A stretch of DNA of 64,000 nt from Enterobacteriaceae endosymbiont of Donacia dentata (GCF_012570745.1 NZ_CP046212.1:250118-314117); one strand, 5' to 3'. Shown: positions 9,321 through 19,942, counted from the first letter of the stretch. Notes: a model not told the origin generated them from the letters alone. Program-made: numbers and translations.

Positions 9321-9938
9321 TTATTTTAGAAATAAAGATAATACTTTATCCCAATTTAAAACATGCCAAAAAGATTTAATATATAAAAATTTTTGATTTT
9401 GATATTTTAAATAATAAGCATGTTCCCATAAATCTAATCCTATTATTGGATATTCTAATGATTTATTATTTATTTGGTTCATTATGGGATTATCTTGATT
9501 TTTTGTAGTTATTATTTTTAATAAATTATCTTTTTTAACTAACCAAATCCATCCTGATCCGAAAAAATTTAAAGCTTTTTTTTCAAAAATTTTTTTAAAA
9601 TTTTCTAAATTAGAAAAATTATCTTTTAAAATATTTAAAATTATTTTATTAGGTTTTGTATTTTTTTTTAAAATTTTCCAAAAAAAACTATGATTGGCAT
9701 GTCCTCCTGCATTATTACGTAATAATCTTTTTTGTTTAGAAGGAATAGATAAATTATCTAATTTTAATAATAATTCATTAATTTTAATATTTTTAATATT
9801 ATTTTTTTCAAGTATTAAGTTAGTAGTATTTATATAATTTTGATGATGTTTAGTATGGTGTATTTCCATTGTTTTAGTATCAAAAAAAGGTTCTAAATCT
9901 GAATATTTATATAATAATTTTGGTAATTGATAACTCAT
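9321..9938 (-). CDS. sodA: superoxide dismutase, Mn type (SodA)
   Basis: Converts superoxide to hydrogen peroxide and oxygen. 205 aa (E. coli SodA 206). The metal ligands are H27 (EIHHTKHH), H83 (GGHANHSFFW), D169 and H173 (GLDLWEHAYY). The RNNAGGHANH segment fits the manganese enzyme better than the iron enzyme SodB, but metal use cannot be read from sequence alone. AGAGG lies 6 nt upstream of the ATG. It is followed by a strong hairpin and precedes no close partner, so it is probably transcribed alone. Confidence 0.95.
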   Translation of the reverse strand: MSYQLPKLLYKYSDLEPFFDTKTMEIHHTKHHQNYINTTNLILEKNNIKNIKINELLLKLDNLSIPSKQKRLLRNNAGGHANHSFFWKILKKNTKPNKIILNILKDNFSNLENFKKIFEKKALNFFGSGWIWLVKKDNLLKIITTKNQDNPIMNQINNKSLEYPIIGLDLWEHAYYLKYQNQKFLYIKSFWHVLNWDKVLSLFLK

Positions 9939-9967
9939 ATCAAACCTCTTAAAAGATATAATTAATA

Positions 9968-10795
9968 TTAATAAATTTTTTTAAATTTTTGAATAATTAT
10001 TTTAGTATTTGGCATAATACCATGCCATAAATAAAATGAATATGCTGCTTGTTCAATTAACATTCCAATTCCATCTGATATTTTTTTTGCTCCATGAAAA
10101 CGACACCATTTTAGAAATGGTGTAAGAGAAATATCGTAAAAAAGATCATAATAAAAAATATTTGATTTAACAATTAAAGGAGAAATATTAGGAATATTTC
10201 CTTTAAGACTACTAGATGTAGCATTTATAATTAAATTATATTGTAATTGATTATGTAAATTCTTAGAAAAATATTTTAATTCTATACAATTAAGATTTTT
10301 TACATTATGAAAATATTTTATAATATTTTTGGCATTTTGATAGGTACGATTAACAATTGTTATATTACAACCAAATTTAATTAATGAATATATAATACCC
10401 TGCGCAGCTCCTCCAGCACCTATTAATAATATTTTACTTTTAGGATGGATAAATTTTAAATTTTTTAAATCTTGTAATAAACCGATACCATCAGTATTAT
10501 CACCTAAAATTTTTTGAGATTTCATTATTTTTATTGTATTTACTACTCCAGAATATTTGGCTCTTTCAGTAAATATATTACATAATTTATATGCTTTTTT
10601 TTTAAAAGGTATTGTTATATTAGCTCCATTACCTCCATTTTTAAAAAAATTTAATAATTTTTCATAAAAATTATCTATTGGAACACAAATTTTTGTATAT
10701 TTTTGTAATATACCTGTTTGTTTCGCAAATAATTTATGTATAGTTGGTGATTTACTATGTTTTATCGGATTACCAAATACTGCAAACCTTTTCAT
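9968..10795 (-). CDS. aroE: shikimate dehydrogenase AroE
   Basis: NADPH-dependent reduction of 3-dehydroshikimate to shikimate on the way to chorismate. 275 aa (E. coli 272). The substrate site SKSPTIH, the catalytic lysine K65 (NITIPFKKKAY), DNTDGIGLL, the nucleotide-binding loop GAGGAAQG and NATSSS are intact. It follows tsaC with 2 bp between stop and start, and its AAAGGA site lies in the last tsaC codons, so translation is probably coupled. aroA at 37104-38414 supplies a later step, so the shikimate pathway seems retained. Confidence 0.96.
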   Translation of the reverse strand: MKRFAVFGNPIKHSKSPTIHKLFAKQTGILQKYTKICVPIDNFYEKLLNFFKNGGNGANITIPFKKKAYKLCNIFTERAKYSGVVNTIKIMKSQKILGDNTDGIGLLQDLKNLKFIHPKSKILLIGAGGAAQGIIYSLIKFGCNITIVNRTYQNAKNIIKYFHNVKNLNCIELKYFSKNLHNQLQYNLIINATSSSLKGNIPNISPLIVKSNIFYYDLFYDISLTPFLKWCRFHGAKKISDGIGMLIEQAAYSFYLWHGIMPNTKIIIQKFKKIY

Positions 10796-10797
10796 AT

Positions 10798-11355
10798 TTA
10801 TCCTTTACGAATAACTAAGTTTGTAAAACTATCTCTAATTTCAGAAGGTTTTAAATATCCACCTGTTTTACCATTTATAACTAAAATATTATTTTTTTTA
10901 TTAAAATATTTTATTACTTCTTTAAAAGTTTTACATGGCATCATTCCTGAAATATTTGCGCTAGTAGAAACTATTGGTTTTCCAAAATAATCACATAATT
11001 TCTTTATAATGTAATGGTTAGTTACACGTACAGCTATAGTATTAAAATTTCCGATTAACCAATAAGGTGTATTATTTGAAATAGGCATAATCCATGTAAT
11101 CATTCCAGGCCACGTAGATAAAATTTTTTTTTTTTGATTTTGAATAATTTTTTTTTCATTTATATATTTTAATAATTGAGTATATTTTGAAGCAACTAAA
11201 ATTAATCCTTTTTTAACACTACGTTTTTTAATTTTTAATAATTTATATACTGCTCTTCTATTATCAGGATCACATCCTAATCCAAATACAGATTCAGTAG
11301 GATATGCTATAATTTTACCCATTTTTAATGCATTAATAAATATATTTATATTCAT
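10798..11355 (-). CDS. tsaC: threonylcarbamoyl-AMP synthase TsaC (YrdC/RimN)
   Basis: Makes threonylcarbamoyl-adenylate from threonine, bicarbonate and ATP, the substrate that TsaD uses for t6A37. 185 aa (E. coli 190). YPTESVFGLGCDP, the KKRSVKKGLILV motif and STSANISG identify the family. It sits directly upstream of aroE as in E. coli and is divergent from def-fmt; smg, dprA and yrdD, which lie between them in E. coli, are gone. Confidence 0.95.
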   Translation of the reverse strand: MNINIFINALKMGKIIAYPTESVFGLGCDPDNRRAVYKLLKIKKRSVKKGLILVASKYTQLLKYINEKKIIQNQKKKILSTWPGMITWIMPISNNTPYWLIGNFNTIAVRVTNHYIIKKLCDYFGKPIVSTSANISGMMPCKTFKEVIKYFNKKNNILVINGKTGGYLKPSEIRDSFTNLVIRKG

Positions 11356-11481
11356 AATTTTTATAAAAAATTTGATAAATTTATAAATGAATTATATATT
11401 AAAAATATATATATTTTTAATTTTTAAAAATTTTTCTGTTATATTATAAAAATCAATGTTTTATAAAAAAAGATTTTAATT

Positions 11482-12018
11482 ATGTCTAAAATGAAATTAT
11501 TATATTTTCCTAATAATAAATTACGTATAAAAGCTAAATATATTAAAAATATAAATAATGATATTAAATTATTAGGGGAAAATATGTTAAAAACAATGTA
11601 TTTTTATAATGGTATTGGATTAGCAGCTACTCAATTAGGAATAAACAAAAGAATAATAGTAATTGATATATCTATAAAAAAAAATAATCCTATTATTCTT
11701 ATTAATCCTGAAATAATAAAATTTAATAAATTAAAAATTAAGAGTAAAGAAGGTTGTCTTTCTATACCTCTTAAACAAAAATATTCTATTTTAAGATATA
11801 AAAAAATAAAAATTAAAGCAAAAAATTTAATGAATGAAAATTTTGAATTAGAAATTAGTAACTTATTATCTTTTTGTGTACAACACGAAATTGATCATTT
11901 AAATGGAATTTTATTTATTGATTATTTATCAAATTTAAAATTTCAAAGAATTTATGATAAAATGTATAAATTAAATAAAAAAATAATATTTTTAAAAAAA
12001 CATAATTACATAAAATGA
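11482..12018 (+). CDS. def: peptide deformylase
   Basis: Removes the formyl group from nascent protein N-termini. 178 aa (E. coli 169). Three family motifs are intact: GIGLAATQ, EGCLSIP with metal ligand C92, and QHEIDHLNG with H135, E136 and H139. The stop codon overlaps the fmt start by 4 nt (ATGA), so the two ends of the formyl-methionine cycle are translationally coupled. No good Shine-Dalgarno site precedes the start. Confidence 0.97.
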   Translation: MSKMKLLYFPNNKLRIKAKYIKNINNDIKLLGENMLKTMYFYNGIGLAATQLGINKRIIVIDISIKKNNPIILINPEIIKFNKLKIKSKEGCLSIPLKQKYSILRYKKIKIKAKNLMNENFELEISNLLSFCVQHEIDHLNGILFIDYLSNLKFQRIYDKMYKLNKKIIFLKKHNYIK

Positions 12019-12989
12019 AAAAAAAAATAAAAATTATTTTTGTAGGTACTTCAAATTTTGCTTCATATCATTTAAAAGGTTTAATAAATAATATATATAT
12101 AACAATATCTTGTATTATTACTAAACCAGATACTCATGCTAATAGAGGACATAAATTAACTTTTAACGCTGTAAAAAAATTAGCAATAAAACATAAAATT
12201 AATATTTTACAACCTAAATCTCTAAATTCTACTATATTAATTAATAAAATTATAAATTATAAATGTGATTTAATTATAGTAATAGATTATGGTCTATTAA
12301 TACCTAATCATATTTTAAATATTCCTAAATTATTTTGTATTAATGTACATGCTTCATTATTACCTAGATGGAGAGGAGCAGCACCAATACAAAGGGCTTT
12401 ATTAGAAAATGATTTAAAAACAGGTATTAGTATAATAAAAATGAATAATTTTTTAGATCAAGGAGATATAATCTATCAAATAGAATATAATATTTTATTA
12501 TATGATACATATGGATCTTTATATAAAAAATTAGCTATATTAGGATTACAAGGTCTTTTATTAATTTTAAATAAAATTAGAAAAGGAGAAAAAATTAAAT
12601 TTCAATCTCAAAATATAAATATGATAAAACCTACATATGCAAAAAAAATTTCTAAAATAGAATGTAAATTAAACTGGTATTTACCAGCTAAAAAACTGGA
12701 ATGTATGATTCGTGCATTTAATCCTAAACCAGGAACATATTTTATTATACAAAATTATAGATTTAAAGTATGGCAAGCAGAAGTAATTACTAATTTTAGT
12801 AATAATGATAAAAAAATACCAGGAACTATTTTATCAGTAAATAAATATGGAATAAAAATAAATACTATTAATGGTATTTTAAATATTCAAATTATTCAAC
12901 CTAGTGGTAAAAAACAAATGAATATTCAAAATTTTCTAAATTTTAATAAATATAAAAATATTTTTGTAAAAAATAGTATAATTACTTAA
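12015..12989 (+). CDS. fmt: methionyl-tRNA formyltransferase
   Basis: Formylates Met-tRNAfMet with 10-formyl-tetrahydrofolate. 324 aa (E. coli 315). The catalytic core NVHASLLPRWRGAAP (N110, H112) and a downstream FLDQGDI with the catalytic aspartate are present, and a C-terminal tRNA-binding domain follows. It overlaps def by 4 nt and converges on rplQ, with the two stop regions overlapping by 8 nt. rsmB, trkA, mscL and zntR, which stand between fmt and rplQ in E. coli, are deleted. The initiator tRNA it acts on is at 63507-63583. Confidence 0.97.
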   Translation: MKKKIKIIFVGTSNFASYHLKGLINNIYITISCIITKPDTHANRGHKLTFNAVKKLAIKHKINILQPKSLNSTILINKIINYKCDLIIVIDYGLLIPNHILNIPKLFCINVHASLLPRWRGAAPIQRALLENDLKTGISIIKMNNFLDQGDIIYQIEYNILLYDTYGSLYKKLAILGLQGLLLILNKIRKGEKIKFQSQNINMIKPTYAKKISKIECKLNWYLPAKKLECMIRAFNPKPGTYFIIQNYRFKVWQAEVITNFSNNDKKIPGTILSVNKYGIKINTINGILNIQIIQPSGKKQMNIQNFLNFNKYKNIFVKNSIIT

Positions 12990-13368
12990 TTTTATTATTT
13001 TTTATAATTATTTTTCTTCCTATTAATTCTATATAAGCCATAGGTGCTTTATCACCAATACGAAATCCACATTTTATAATACGTGTATAACCACCTAATC
13101 TATTTTTAAATTGAGGTCCAATAATATTAAATAATTTTAAAATATTTTTTTTATTATTTAATTTAGAACGTAATAATCTTTTATTAGAAATACTATTATG
13201 TTTAGCAATAGTAATTATTGGTTCAATTATAATTTTAAGTTCTTTTGCTTTTATTAAAGTTGTTTTAATAATTTCATTACAAATTAATGAATTTATCATA
13301 TTATAAAACATTAAATTACGATGAGTATTACTTCTATTAAAATGACGACCTATTTTACGATGACGCAT
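12982..13368 (-). CDS. rplQ: 50S ribosomal protein L17
   Basis: Large-subunit protein L17, 128 aa (E. coli 127). The frame is open from an ATG at 13374, but MRHRKIGRHFNRSNTHR is the conserved N-terminus, so the start is the second ATG at 13368; AGGA lies 8 nt before it and only 3 nt before the first. Last gene of the alpha operon. Its 3' end overlaps the convergent fmt by 8 nt, leaving no room for a separate terminator. Confidence 0.96.
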   Translation of the reverse strand: MRHRKIGRHFNRSNTHRNLMFYNMINSLICNEIIKTTLIKAKELKIIIEPIITIAKHNSISNKRLLRSKLNNKKNILKLFNIIGPQFKNRLGGYTRIIKCGFRIGDKAPMAYIELIGRKIIIKNNKIK

Positions 13369-13401
13369 TATCATTTTCCTTCTTTAAAATTTTATAAATT
13401 A

Positions 13402-14415
13402 TTAAATTTTTTTATTATTTTTTATTACTGGAGGCCAATTTTCTAATCTCATTCCTAATGATAAACCTCGAGAAGCTAATATATCTTTTATTTCTGTTAA
13501 AGATTTTTTTCCTAAATTAGGAGTTTTTAATAATTCTACTTCAGTACGTTGTACTAAATCACCTATTAAATGTATCATTTCTGTTTTTAAACAATTTGCA
13601 GAACGAACAGTTAATTCTAAATCATCAACTGAACGTAATAAAATAGGATCAAATTCTGGTTTTTCTTCTTTAATTTCTTTTTCTTGTTTTATATCACGTA
13701 AATTTACAAATGATTCTAATTGTTCAGCTAAAATAGTAGCTGCTTTTCTAATTGCTTGTTCTGGATCAATTGTTCCATTAGTTTCCATTTCTATAATTAA
13801 TTTATCTAAATCTGTTCTTTGCTTTACTCTTGCCGCTTCTACATTATATTTTATTCTTTTAATGGGACTATATGATGCATCTAATAATAATCTACCTATT
13901 TTAGGATTTTTTTTAATAATATTATCATTATTTATTCTTGTATGTGCAGCTACATATCCTCTTCCTAATTCTAGCTTAATTTTCATATTTATTGACGTAT
14001 TTATATTGGTAATATGACAAATAATATGTTCTGGATTGATAATTTGTACTTCATTACCATGATCAATATCTGAAGCTTTAACTATACCAATTCCTGATTT
14101 ATTTAACTGTAAAATTATTTTTTTTTTATTATTTTTAATTTTTATAGCTAATTTTTTTATATTTAACAAAATTTCAATAATATCTTCTTGAATACCTTCT
14201 TTTATACTATATTCATGTAATATTCCTTCTATTTCTACTTCTGTTGCTGCATAACCTGGAAGTGAAGATAATAAAATACGTCTTAATGCATTTCCTAATG
14301 TATGTCCAAAACCTCGTTCTAAAGGTTCTAATGTTACTTGCATAGTAAAATTATTAATTTTTTTTATATTTACTAAACGAGGTTTTAAAAATTTTGTTAT
14401 AAAACTTTGTTCCAT
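13402..14415 (-). CDS. rpoA: RNA polymerase alpha subunit
   Basis: Alpha subunit that nucleates RNA polymerase assembly and contacts UP elements and activators. 337 aa (E. coli 329). The N-terminal dimerisation domain has [23 protein letters not shown]. The C-terminal domain after a charged linker has [18 protein letters not shown] and [19 protein letters not shown], so both domains are kept. It lies between rpsD and rplQ in the alpha operon. Confidence 0.98.
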   Translation of the reverse strand: MEQSFITKFLKPRLVNIKKINNFTMQVTLEPLERGFGHTLGNALRRILLSSLPGYAATEVEIEGILHEYSIKEGIQEDIIEILLNIKKLAIKIKNNKKKIILQLNKSGIGIVKASDIDHGNEVQIINPEHIICHITNINTSINMKIKLELGRGYVAAHTRINNDNIIKKNPKIGRLLLDASYSPIKRIKYNVEAARVKQRTDLDKLIIEMETNGTIDPEQAIRKAATILAEQLESFVNLRDIKQEKEIKEEKPEFDPILLRSVDDLELTVRSANCLKTEMIHLIGDLVQRTEVELLKTPNLGKKSLTEIKDILASRGLSLGMRLENWPPVIKNNKKI

Positions 14416-14441
14416 TTATACACTCTCTTTATTTTTAAATA

Positions 14442-15062
14442 TTATTTTGAATATAATTCAATAATTAAATGTTCATTAATATCTGCAGGAAAATCAGAAC
14501 GTTCTGGAATTTTTTTAAATATTCCTGTCATTTTATTATGATCTACTTCTAACCAATTAGTTTTTTCTCTTTGTTTATATAAATCAATTGATGCAATAAT
14601 TCTTAACTGTTTCTTAGATTTTTCACATATTGATACTTGATCATTTAAAGATAATTGATAAGAAGCTATATTTACAATATGATTATTAACTTGAATAGAT
14701 TTATGAGAAATTAATTGACGAGATTCTGCTCTTGTAACTCCAAAACCCATTCTATAAACAATATTATCTAATCTTTTTTCTAATAAAAATAATAAATTAA
14801 ATCCTGTATTTCCTTTTATACGTGATGCTTTTTTATAATAATTATGAAATTGACGTTCTAGAATACCATATAATCTACGTAATTTTTGTTTTTCTCTTAA
14901 TTGAATACCATAATCAGATAGTCTATTTTTTTTAAAACCATGTTGTCCAGGTAACTGTTCTAATTTACATTTTGTATCAATAGCACGTACATTTGATTTT
15001 AAAAATAAATCTGTACCTTCCCTACGACATAATTTTAATTTAGGTCCTAAATATTTCGCCAT
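14442..15062 (-). CDS. rpsD: 30S ribosomal protein S4
   Basis: Primary 16S rRNA-binding protein, 206 aa as in E. coli. It has the N-terminal [19 protein letters not shown] and the S4 RNA-binding fold ([24 protein letters not shown]). AAAAGG lies upstream of the ATG. In E. coli S4 represses translation of the alpha operon; whether that persists here is unknown. Confidence 0.98.
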   Translation of the reverse strand: MAKYLGPKLKLCRREGTDLFLKSNVRAIDTKCKLEQLPGQHGFKKNRLSDYGIQLREKQKLRRLYGILERQFHNYYKKASRIKGNTGFNLLFLLEKRLDNIVYRMGFGVTRAESRQLISHKSIQVNNHIVNIASYQLSLNDQVSICEKSKKQLRIIASIDLYKQREKTNWLEVDHNKMTGIFKKIPERSDFPADINEHLIIELYSK

Positions 15063-15120
15063 TATATTAATACCTTTTTATATTTTAATTTTAATAGTAT
15101 TTAAAAATAATATATTTTAT

Positions 15121-15510
15121 TTATACTCTTCTTTTTTTAGGAGGCCTACATCCATTATGTGGAATAGGAGTAATATCAGTAATATTTGTTATTTTAAAAC
15201 CTGAATTATTTAAAGCTCTAATAGTAGATTCTCTACCAGGTCCAGGACCTTTAACCATTACCTCTAAATTTTTAATCCCATAATTTCTAACAATTTCCGC
15301 ACATTTTTCTGCTGCTACTTGAGCTGCAAATGGAGTAGATTTTCGAGATCCTCGAAATCCTGATCCTCCTGCTGTTGCACAACCTAAAGAATTACCTTGA
15401 CGATCTGTTATTGTAACAATAGTATTATTAAAAGAAGCATGTATATGAGCAATACCATCTATAATTTGTTTTTTAAGATTTTTTTTTGGATTTAAAGATT
15501 TTTTTTTCAT
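15121..15510 (-). CDS. rpsK: 30S ribosomal protein S11
   Basis: Platform protein of the small subunit, 129 aa as in E. coli. The segments [34 protein letters not shown] and the C-terminal [13 protein letters not shown] are diagnostic. Alpha operon, between rpsM and rpsD. Confidence 0.98.
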   Translation of the reverse strand: MKKKSLNPKKNLKKQIIDGIAHIHASFNNTIVTITDRQGNSLGCATAGGSGFRGSRKSTPFAAQVAAEKCAEIVRNYGIKNLEVMVKGPGPGRESTIRALNNSGFKITNITDITPIPHNGCRPPKKRRV

Positions 15511-15534
15511 TATATTTGTACCTAAATTTAAATA

Positions 15535-15891
15535 TTATTTTTTAAAGTATTTATACAATTTTTTTCTAGTATGAGCATTTGTTTTAGTACGTTGTCCCCT
15601 AACAGGTAATCCTTTTTTATGACGTAAACCACGATAACAACCTAAATCTATTAATCTTTTAATATTTAAATTAATATTTCTTCTTAAATCTCCTTCTATT
15701 ATAAATTTAGATATAATATTACGTAATAAATTTATTTTGTCTTTTGAAAGTTCATTAATTTTGGTATTTTGAGAAATATTAATTTTTTTACATATATAAG
15801 AAGCATGAGATGTACCTATACCATAAATGTATTTTAATGCTATTATTGTACGTTTATTATCAGGAATATTAATTCCAGCTATACGAATCAT
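15535..15891 (-). CDS. rpsM: 30S ribosomal protein S13
   Basis: Small-subunit head protein at the intersubunit bridge, 118 aa as in E. coli. It begins [19 protein letters not shown], has YIYGIG and ends with the basic [17 protein letters not shown] segment. First gene of the alpha operon, with AAGGA before the ATG. Confidence 0.98.
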   Translation of the reverse strand: MIRIAGINIPDNKRTIIALKYIYGIGTSHASYICKKINISQNTKINELSKDKINLLRNIISKFIIEGDLRRNINLNIKRLIDLGCYRGLRHKKGLPVRGQRTKTNAHTRKKLYKYFKK

Positions 15892-15945
15892 TTAAAATCC
15901 TTTAATATAATTTTAAAAAATATTTTTAATAAATTAAAAAATATA

Positions 15946-16062
15946 TTATCCTTGACGTTGTTTATGTTTAGGATCAGTACTACAAAATATATATATTTTT
16001 CTATTTCTACGAATAATTTTACAATTACGACATAATTTTTTTACAGAAGCACGAACTTTCAT
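15946..16062 (-). CDS. rpmJ: 50S ribosomal protein L36
   Basis: A 38-aa protein, the same length as E. coli L36. It begins [19 protein letters not shown] and ends DPKHKQRQG. The zinc ligands C11, C14, C27 and H33 are all present, so it is the zinc-binding form. TTGGAG lies upstream of the ATG. It sits between secY and rpsM, the usual position at the end of the spc operon. Confidence 0.97.
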   Translation of the reverse strand: MKVRASVKKLCRNCKIIRRNRKIYIFCSTDPKHKQRQG

Positions 16063-16102
16063 TATATTATATTTCTCCAAAAAATATATATTTTAAATAT
16101 GA

Positions 16103-17425
16103 TCATTTTAAGTTAATTTTCTTAAGTATAGATTCATATTGATTAGACATAATTAATGTTTGAATTTGTGAAATAAAATCTATAATTACAACTACAACTA
16201 TAAGTAATGATGTTCCACTAAAATAAAATGGAACATTAATTATATTACGTAAAAATTCAGGAATTAAGCAAATAAAAGTAATATATAAGCTTCCAGTAAA
16301 TGTTAATCTCATAATTATTTTTTTTATATATTTAGCTGTTTGTTCTCCCGGACGAATACCAGGAATATAGGCACCTGATTTTTTTAAATTATTAGCAGTT
16401 TCTTTAGGATTAAAAACTAAAATAGTATAAAAAAAACAAAAAAATATAATTGTTGATATATACAATATAATATATATTGGTTGTCTAGGTTGTAAAGATA
16501 TAGAAATATTATTTAACCAGTTTAAACTAGTTATATTACTAAACCATGAAAATATAGTAGAAATAAATAATATAATACTAGAAGAAAAAATTGCAGGGAT
16601 AACCCCTGACATGTTAATTTTTAATGGTAAATGAATATTTTGTTGTGTATATATTTTTTTTTCGTAATTTCTTCTTGCATATTGTACAACTATTTTTCTT
16701 TGTCCTCCTTCTACAAAAACAATAAATAAGGTGATAAAAAATATTAAAAATAATAAAATTAAAATTGTAAAAAAATTAAAATTTCCTTGTTGGATTTGTT
16801 TTATTATTTGTCCTACAGCAGAAGGTAATCCAGAAATTATACCAATAACAATAATAATAGAAACTCCATTACCAATACCTTTTTTTGTAATTTGTCTTCC
16901 TAACCACATTAAAAATGTAGTACCAGTAATGAGACTAAAAATAGAAATAATAAAATAATATATATCAGGATTTAAAACTAAATTTTTCATACCTGGTATA
17001 TGTAATAGTCCTGTAGTAATACCTATTGCTTGTATAATAGACAAAATTAATGTAGCATATTTAGTATATTTATTAATTTTTTTTTTCCCAGATTCTCCTT
17101 CTTTTTTAAGAGTAATGAAAGTAGGATGAATAGATGTTAAAATTTGTATAATAATAGATGCAGAAATATAGGGCATAATTCCTAATGCAAAAATAGAAGC
17201 TCTGCTAAGAGCACCACCAGAAAACATATTCAACATGTCAATTATAGAACCATGTTTTTTAATAATTAATGTATGTAAAAGACTAACATTAATTCCTGGT
17301 ATAGGTATAAAAGAACCTATACGAAAAATAATTAAAGAACTTATTAAAAATAATAATCTTTGTTTTAATTCATGAAATCTATTTTTAGTACTTTGAAAAT
17401 TTAATTGGTTAAATGACTTAATCAT
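16103..17425 (-). CDS. secY: protein translocase subunit SecY
   Basis: Channel subunit of the SecYEG translocon. 440 aa (E. coli 443) with about ten transmembrane helices. It shows the helix 2 motif [25 protein letters not shown], the cytosolic [15 protein letters not shown] loop and the late [13 protein letters not shown] loop. secG lies at the right edge of the window, so two translocon subunits are seen here. Second-to-last gene of the spc operon. Confidence 0.98.
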   Translation of the reverse strand: MIKSFNQLNFQSTKNRFHELKQRLLFLISSLIIFRIGSFIPIPGINVSLLHTLIIKKHGSIIDMLNMFSGGALSRASIFALGIMPYISASIIIQILTSIHPTFITLKKEGESGKKKINKYTKYATLILSIIQAIGITTGLLHIPGMKNLVLNPDIYYFIISIFSLITGTTFLMWLGRQITKKGIGNGVSIIIVIGIISGLPSAVGQIIKQIQQGNFNFFTILILLFLIFFITLFIVFVEGGQRKIVVQYARRNYEKKIYTQQNIHLPLKINMSGVIPAIFSSSIILFISTIFSWFSNITSLNWLNNISISLQPRQPIYIILYISTIIFFCFFYTILVFNPKETANNLKKSGAYIPGIRPGEQTAKYIKKIIMRLTFTGSLYITFICLIPEFLRNIINVPFYFSGTSLLIVVVVIIDFISQIQTLIMSNQYESILKKINLK

Positions 17426-17432
17426 TTATTAT

Positions 17433-17861
17433 TTATTCCTCAATTATACCACCTAATTTTTTAATAATGATTTTAACACTTTTTGTACAACGTAATTTAA
17501 TTATTTTTTTTGATGAATTAATATTTCCTTTATTAATAATTTTTACATATTTAATTTTTTTCTTTATGATTTTAGCTGATTTAAGAATATTTAAATCTAT
17601 ATAATCACCATTTATTTTTGATAAATCACTTAATCTAATTTCTTTATAATAATCTTTTTTTCTTGATTTAAATCCAAATTTAGGTAATCTGCGATATAAT
17701 GGCATTTGTCCTCCCTCAAAAGATCTATTAAGACGACAACCAGAACGAGATTTTTGTCCTTTATGACCTCTACCACTTGTTTTCCCTTTACCAGAACCAA
17801 TTCCACGTCCTAATCTTTTTTTATTATTTTTGATTTTAAAAAACAAAGTATTTAAATACAT
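17433..17861 (-). CDS. rplO: 50S ribosomal protein L15
   Basis: Large-subunit assembly protein, 142 aa (E. coli 144). The glycine- and lysine-rich N-terminus [20 protein letters not shown] and [15 protein letters not shown] are diagnostic. Its start lies 1 nt after the rpmD stop and its end 7 nt before the secY start, so coupling along the operon is tight. Confidence 0.97.
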   Translation of the reverse strand: MYLNTLFFKIKNNKKRLGRGIGSGKGKTSGRGHKGQKSRSGCRLNRSFEGGQMPLYRRLPKFGFKSRKKDYYKEIRLSDLSKINGDYIDLNILKSAKIIKKKIKYVKIINKGNINSSKKIIKLRCTKSVKIIIKKLGGIIEE

Positions 17862-17862
17862 G

Positions 17863-18042
17863 TTAGTTATTAACCTTTATCATATAAGAAATTTTTTTAA
17901 TCATTCCTAAAATATTGGGTGTATTTTTTTTTATAACAGTATGTCCAATATGTCTTAATCCTAAACTAATTAAAATTGCTTTATGTTTAGGTAATCTACC
18001 TATAGAACTTTTAATTTGTGTAATCTTAATATTTTTTAACAC
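17863..18042 (-). CDS. rpmD: 50S ribosomal protein L30 (GTG start inside rpsE)
   Basis: A 59-aa protein, the same length as E. coli L30. It reads (M)[20 protein letters not shown], then [10 protein letters not shown] and [14 protein letters not shown]. The only start that gives the family N-terminus is GTG at 18042, which lies within rpsE, so the two genes overlap by 17 nt in different frames. An AAGGA site (18052-18056) lies 9 nt before the GTG. Position between rpsE and rplO is the normal spc order. Confidence 0.93.
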   Translation of the reverse strand: MLKNIKITQIKSSIGRLPKHKAILISLGLRHIGHTVIKKNTPNILGMIKKISYMIKVNN

Positions 18043-18556
18043 TTTTCATATTCCTTTTTATTTCTTCTATAGTTTTATTTCTTTTTGCTGCTATCATTTT
18101 TAATGATCTTATACTAGATAATCCTTTTATAGTTGCTCTCACAACATTTATTGGATTTGTTGAACCATATGATTTTGCTAAAATATTATATATTCCTGCA
18201 ACTTCTAGTACAGCTCTCATGGCACCACCAGCAATAATACCAGTACCTTCATAGGCTGGTTGCATAAATACAAAAGAACCAGTATGATAACCATAAATTG
18301 GATATTGTACTGTATTATTTTTAATAATGATATTAATCATATTTTTTTTAGCTTTTTCCATAGCTTTTTGTATCGCATTAGGTACTTCTTTAGATTTTCC
18401 ATAACCAAATCCAATTTTACCTTTTCCATTACCTACTACAGTTAAAGCTGTAAAAGAAAATATTCGTCCTCCTTTTACAGTTTTAGATACTCTATTAACA
18501 GAAATTAATTTTTCTTTTAATTCATTATTTTGGTTTTTATTATCATAGATATTCAT
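18026..18556 (-). CDS. rpsE: 30S ribosomal protein S5
   Basis: Small-subunit protein involved in decoding accuracy. 176 aa (E. coli 167; slightly longer at both ends). It has [20 protein letters not shown], the [18 protein letters not shown] core and [13 protein letters not shown]. The C-terminus MKSVKKY overlaps the rpmD start by 17 nt. Spc operon. Confidence 0.98.
   Translation of the reverse strand: MNIYDNKNQNNELKEKLISVNRVSKTVKGGRIFSFTALTVVGNGKGKIGFGYGKSKEVPNAIQKAMEKAKKNMINIIIKNNTVQYPIYGYHTGSFVFMQPAYEGTGIIAGGAMRAVLEVAGIYNILAKSYGSTNPINVVRATIKGLSSIRSLKMIAAKRNKTIEEIKRNMKSVKKY
18052..18056 (-). promoter_or_regulatory. Shine-Dalgarno site for the GTG start of rpmD
   Basis: AAGGA on the minus strand, inside the rpsE 3' end and 9 nt before the rpmD GTG. 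It supports the overlapping start. Confidence 0.6.
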
Positions 18557-18580
18557 AAATTTTTTCTTTTAATATAAATG

Positions 18581-18934
18581 TTAAAATTTTAAACCTGTAT
18601 TACGAGCTGCTTCAGCTAAAGCTTTAATACGTCCATGATACTTAAATCCTGAACGATCAAAAGATATATTTAAAATACCTTTTCTAATAGATCTACTAGC
18701 TATTTTATTTCCTATTAAAATAGCAGCTTCTATATTTCCAGTATATTTTAGTTTTTTTCTTATTTTTAATTCTAAGGTTGATGCTGTTACTAAAATTTTA
18801 TTATTTATTGAAATTATTTGTGCATATATATGTCTAGAAGTACGATGTATTGATAAACGTGTTATTTTAAATTTTTGTAAATTTTTACGAAATTTAGTTA
18901 TTCTCCGTATACGATTAATTTTCTTATTATTCAT
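18581..18934 (-). CDS. rplR: 50S ribosomal protein L18
   Basis: 5S rRNA-binding protein of 117 aa, the same length as in E. coli. [16 protein letters not shown] and the C-terminal [20 protein letters not shown] are diagnostic. Spc operon, between rplF and rpsE. Confidence 0.97.
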   Translation of the reverse strand: MNNKKINRIRRITKFRKNLQKFKITRLSIHRTSRHIYAQIISINNKILVTASTLELKIRKKLKYTGNIEAAILIGNKIASRSIRKGILNISFDRSGFKYHGRIKALAEAARNTGLKF

Positions 18935-18965
18935 AATATTTATTTTAAATAACCTTAATTAACTC

Positions 18966-19499
18966 TTATTTTTTTTTAGTTTCTTTTATCTTAATTTTTT
19001 CATCACTATATCTAATACCTTTACCTTTATATGGTTCAGGAGGACGATAAGATCTTATATCAGCTGCAACTTGTCCTAATAATTGTTTATCTAATCCTTT
19101 TAATATTATTTCATTTGGATTTAAACATTCTCCTATAATTCCTTTAGGTAAATTATAAAATATCAAATGTGAAAATCCTAATGCTAAATTTAATTTATTA
19201 TTTTTAATCGAAATTTTATAACCTACTCCAAATAGTATTAATTTTTTAGAAAATCCTTTTGTTACTCCAATAATCATTGAATTAATAATAGACCGAGTAG
19301 TACCTGCTTGTGCCCAACCATTTTTACATTTAGATATTGGTTCAAATGATAATTGATTTTTTTTTAAAAATATTTTCACTTTTTTATTAAAAGTATTTTT
19401 TAATGTTCCATTTTTACCTTTAATATTTATATTTTGTTTTTCTATAAAAATTTTTACATTATTAGGAATAATAATGAATTTTTTAGCTATTCTAGACAT
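18966..19499 (-). CDS. rplF: 50S ribosomal protein L6
   Basis: Large-subunit protein near the factor-binding site, 177 aa as in E. coli. It has MSRIAKKFIIIPNNV at the start and, in the C-terminal domain, DIRSYRPPEPYKGKGIRY. The middle is more diverged than in most ribosomal proteins here. Spc operon. Confidence 0.97.
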   Translation of the reverse strand: MSRIAKKFIIIPNNVKIFIEKQNINIKGKNGTLKNTFNKKVKIFLKKNQLSFEPISKCKNGWAQAGTTRSIINSMIIGVTKGFSKKLILFGVGYKISIKNNKLNLALGFSHLIFYNLPKGIIGECLNPNEIILKGLDKQLLGQVAADIRSYRPPEPYKGKGIRYSDEKIKIKETKKK

Positions 19500-19517
19500 T
19501 ATTGTATATACCTTTTT

Positions 19518-19910
19518 TTAGGATACATAACATATTATTTCACCACCTATTCCATAAAGACGGGCTGTATAATCAGTCATTATTCCTTTAGATGTAGATA
19601 TAATAGCAATACCTAAACCTGCCATTACTTTAGGTAAAAAAATTTTTTTTTTATAAATTCTTAATCCCGGACGACTAACACAATGTATTTTTTCTATTAC
19701 TCCTTTACCTTTAAAATATTTTAAATTTATTTCTAATTTTAAATTTTTATTTTTTATTAAATTAAAATTTTCTATATATCCTTCAATTTTTAAAATATTT
19801 GCAATAGATTTTTTTATTTTTGAATATTGCATAATTATCTTAGATTTATGTGATAATTGTCCATTACGAATTCTTGTTAACATATCTGCAATTGGTGATT
19901 GCATACTCAT
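19518..19910 (-). CDS. rpsH: 30S ribosomal protein S8
   Basis: 16S rRNA-binding protein, 130 aa as in E. coli, starting [18 protein letters not shown]. It ends with the conserved [20 protein letters not shown]. In E. coli it is the translational repressor of the spc operon. Confidence 0.98.
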   Translation of the reverse strand: MSMQSPIADMLTRIRNGQLSHKSKIIMQYSKIKKSIANILKIEGYIENFNLIKNKNLKLEINLKYFKGKGVIEKIHCVSRPGLRIYKKKIFLPKVMAGLGIAIISTSKGIMTDYTARLYGIGGEIICYVS

Positions 19911-19942
19911 ATTGATATTATCCTATATTAATTTATAATAAA

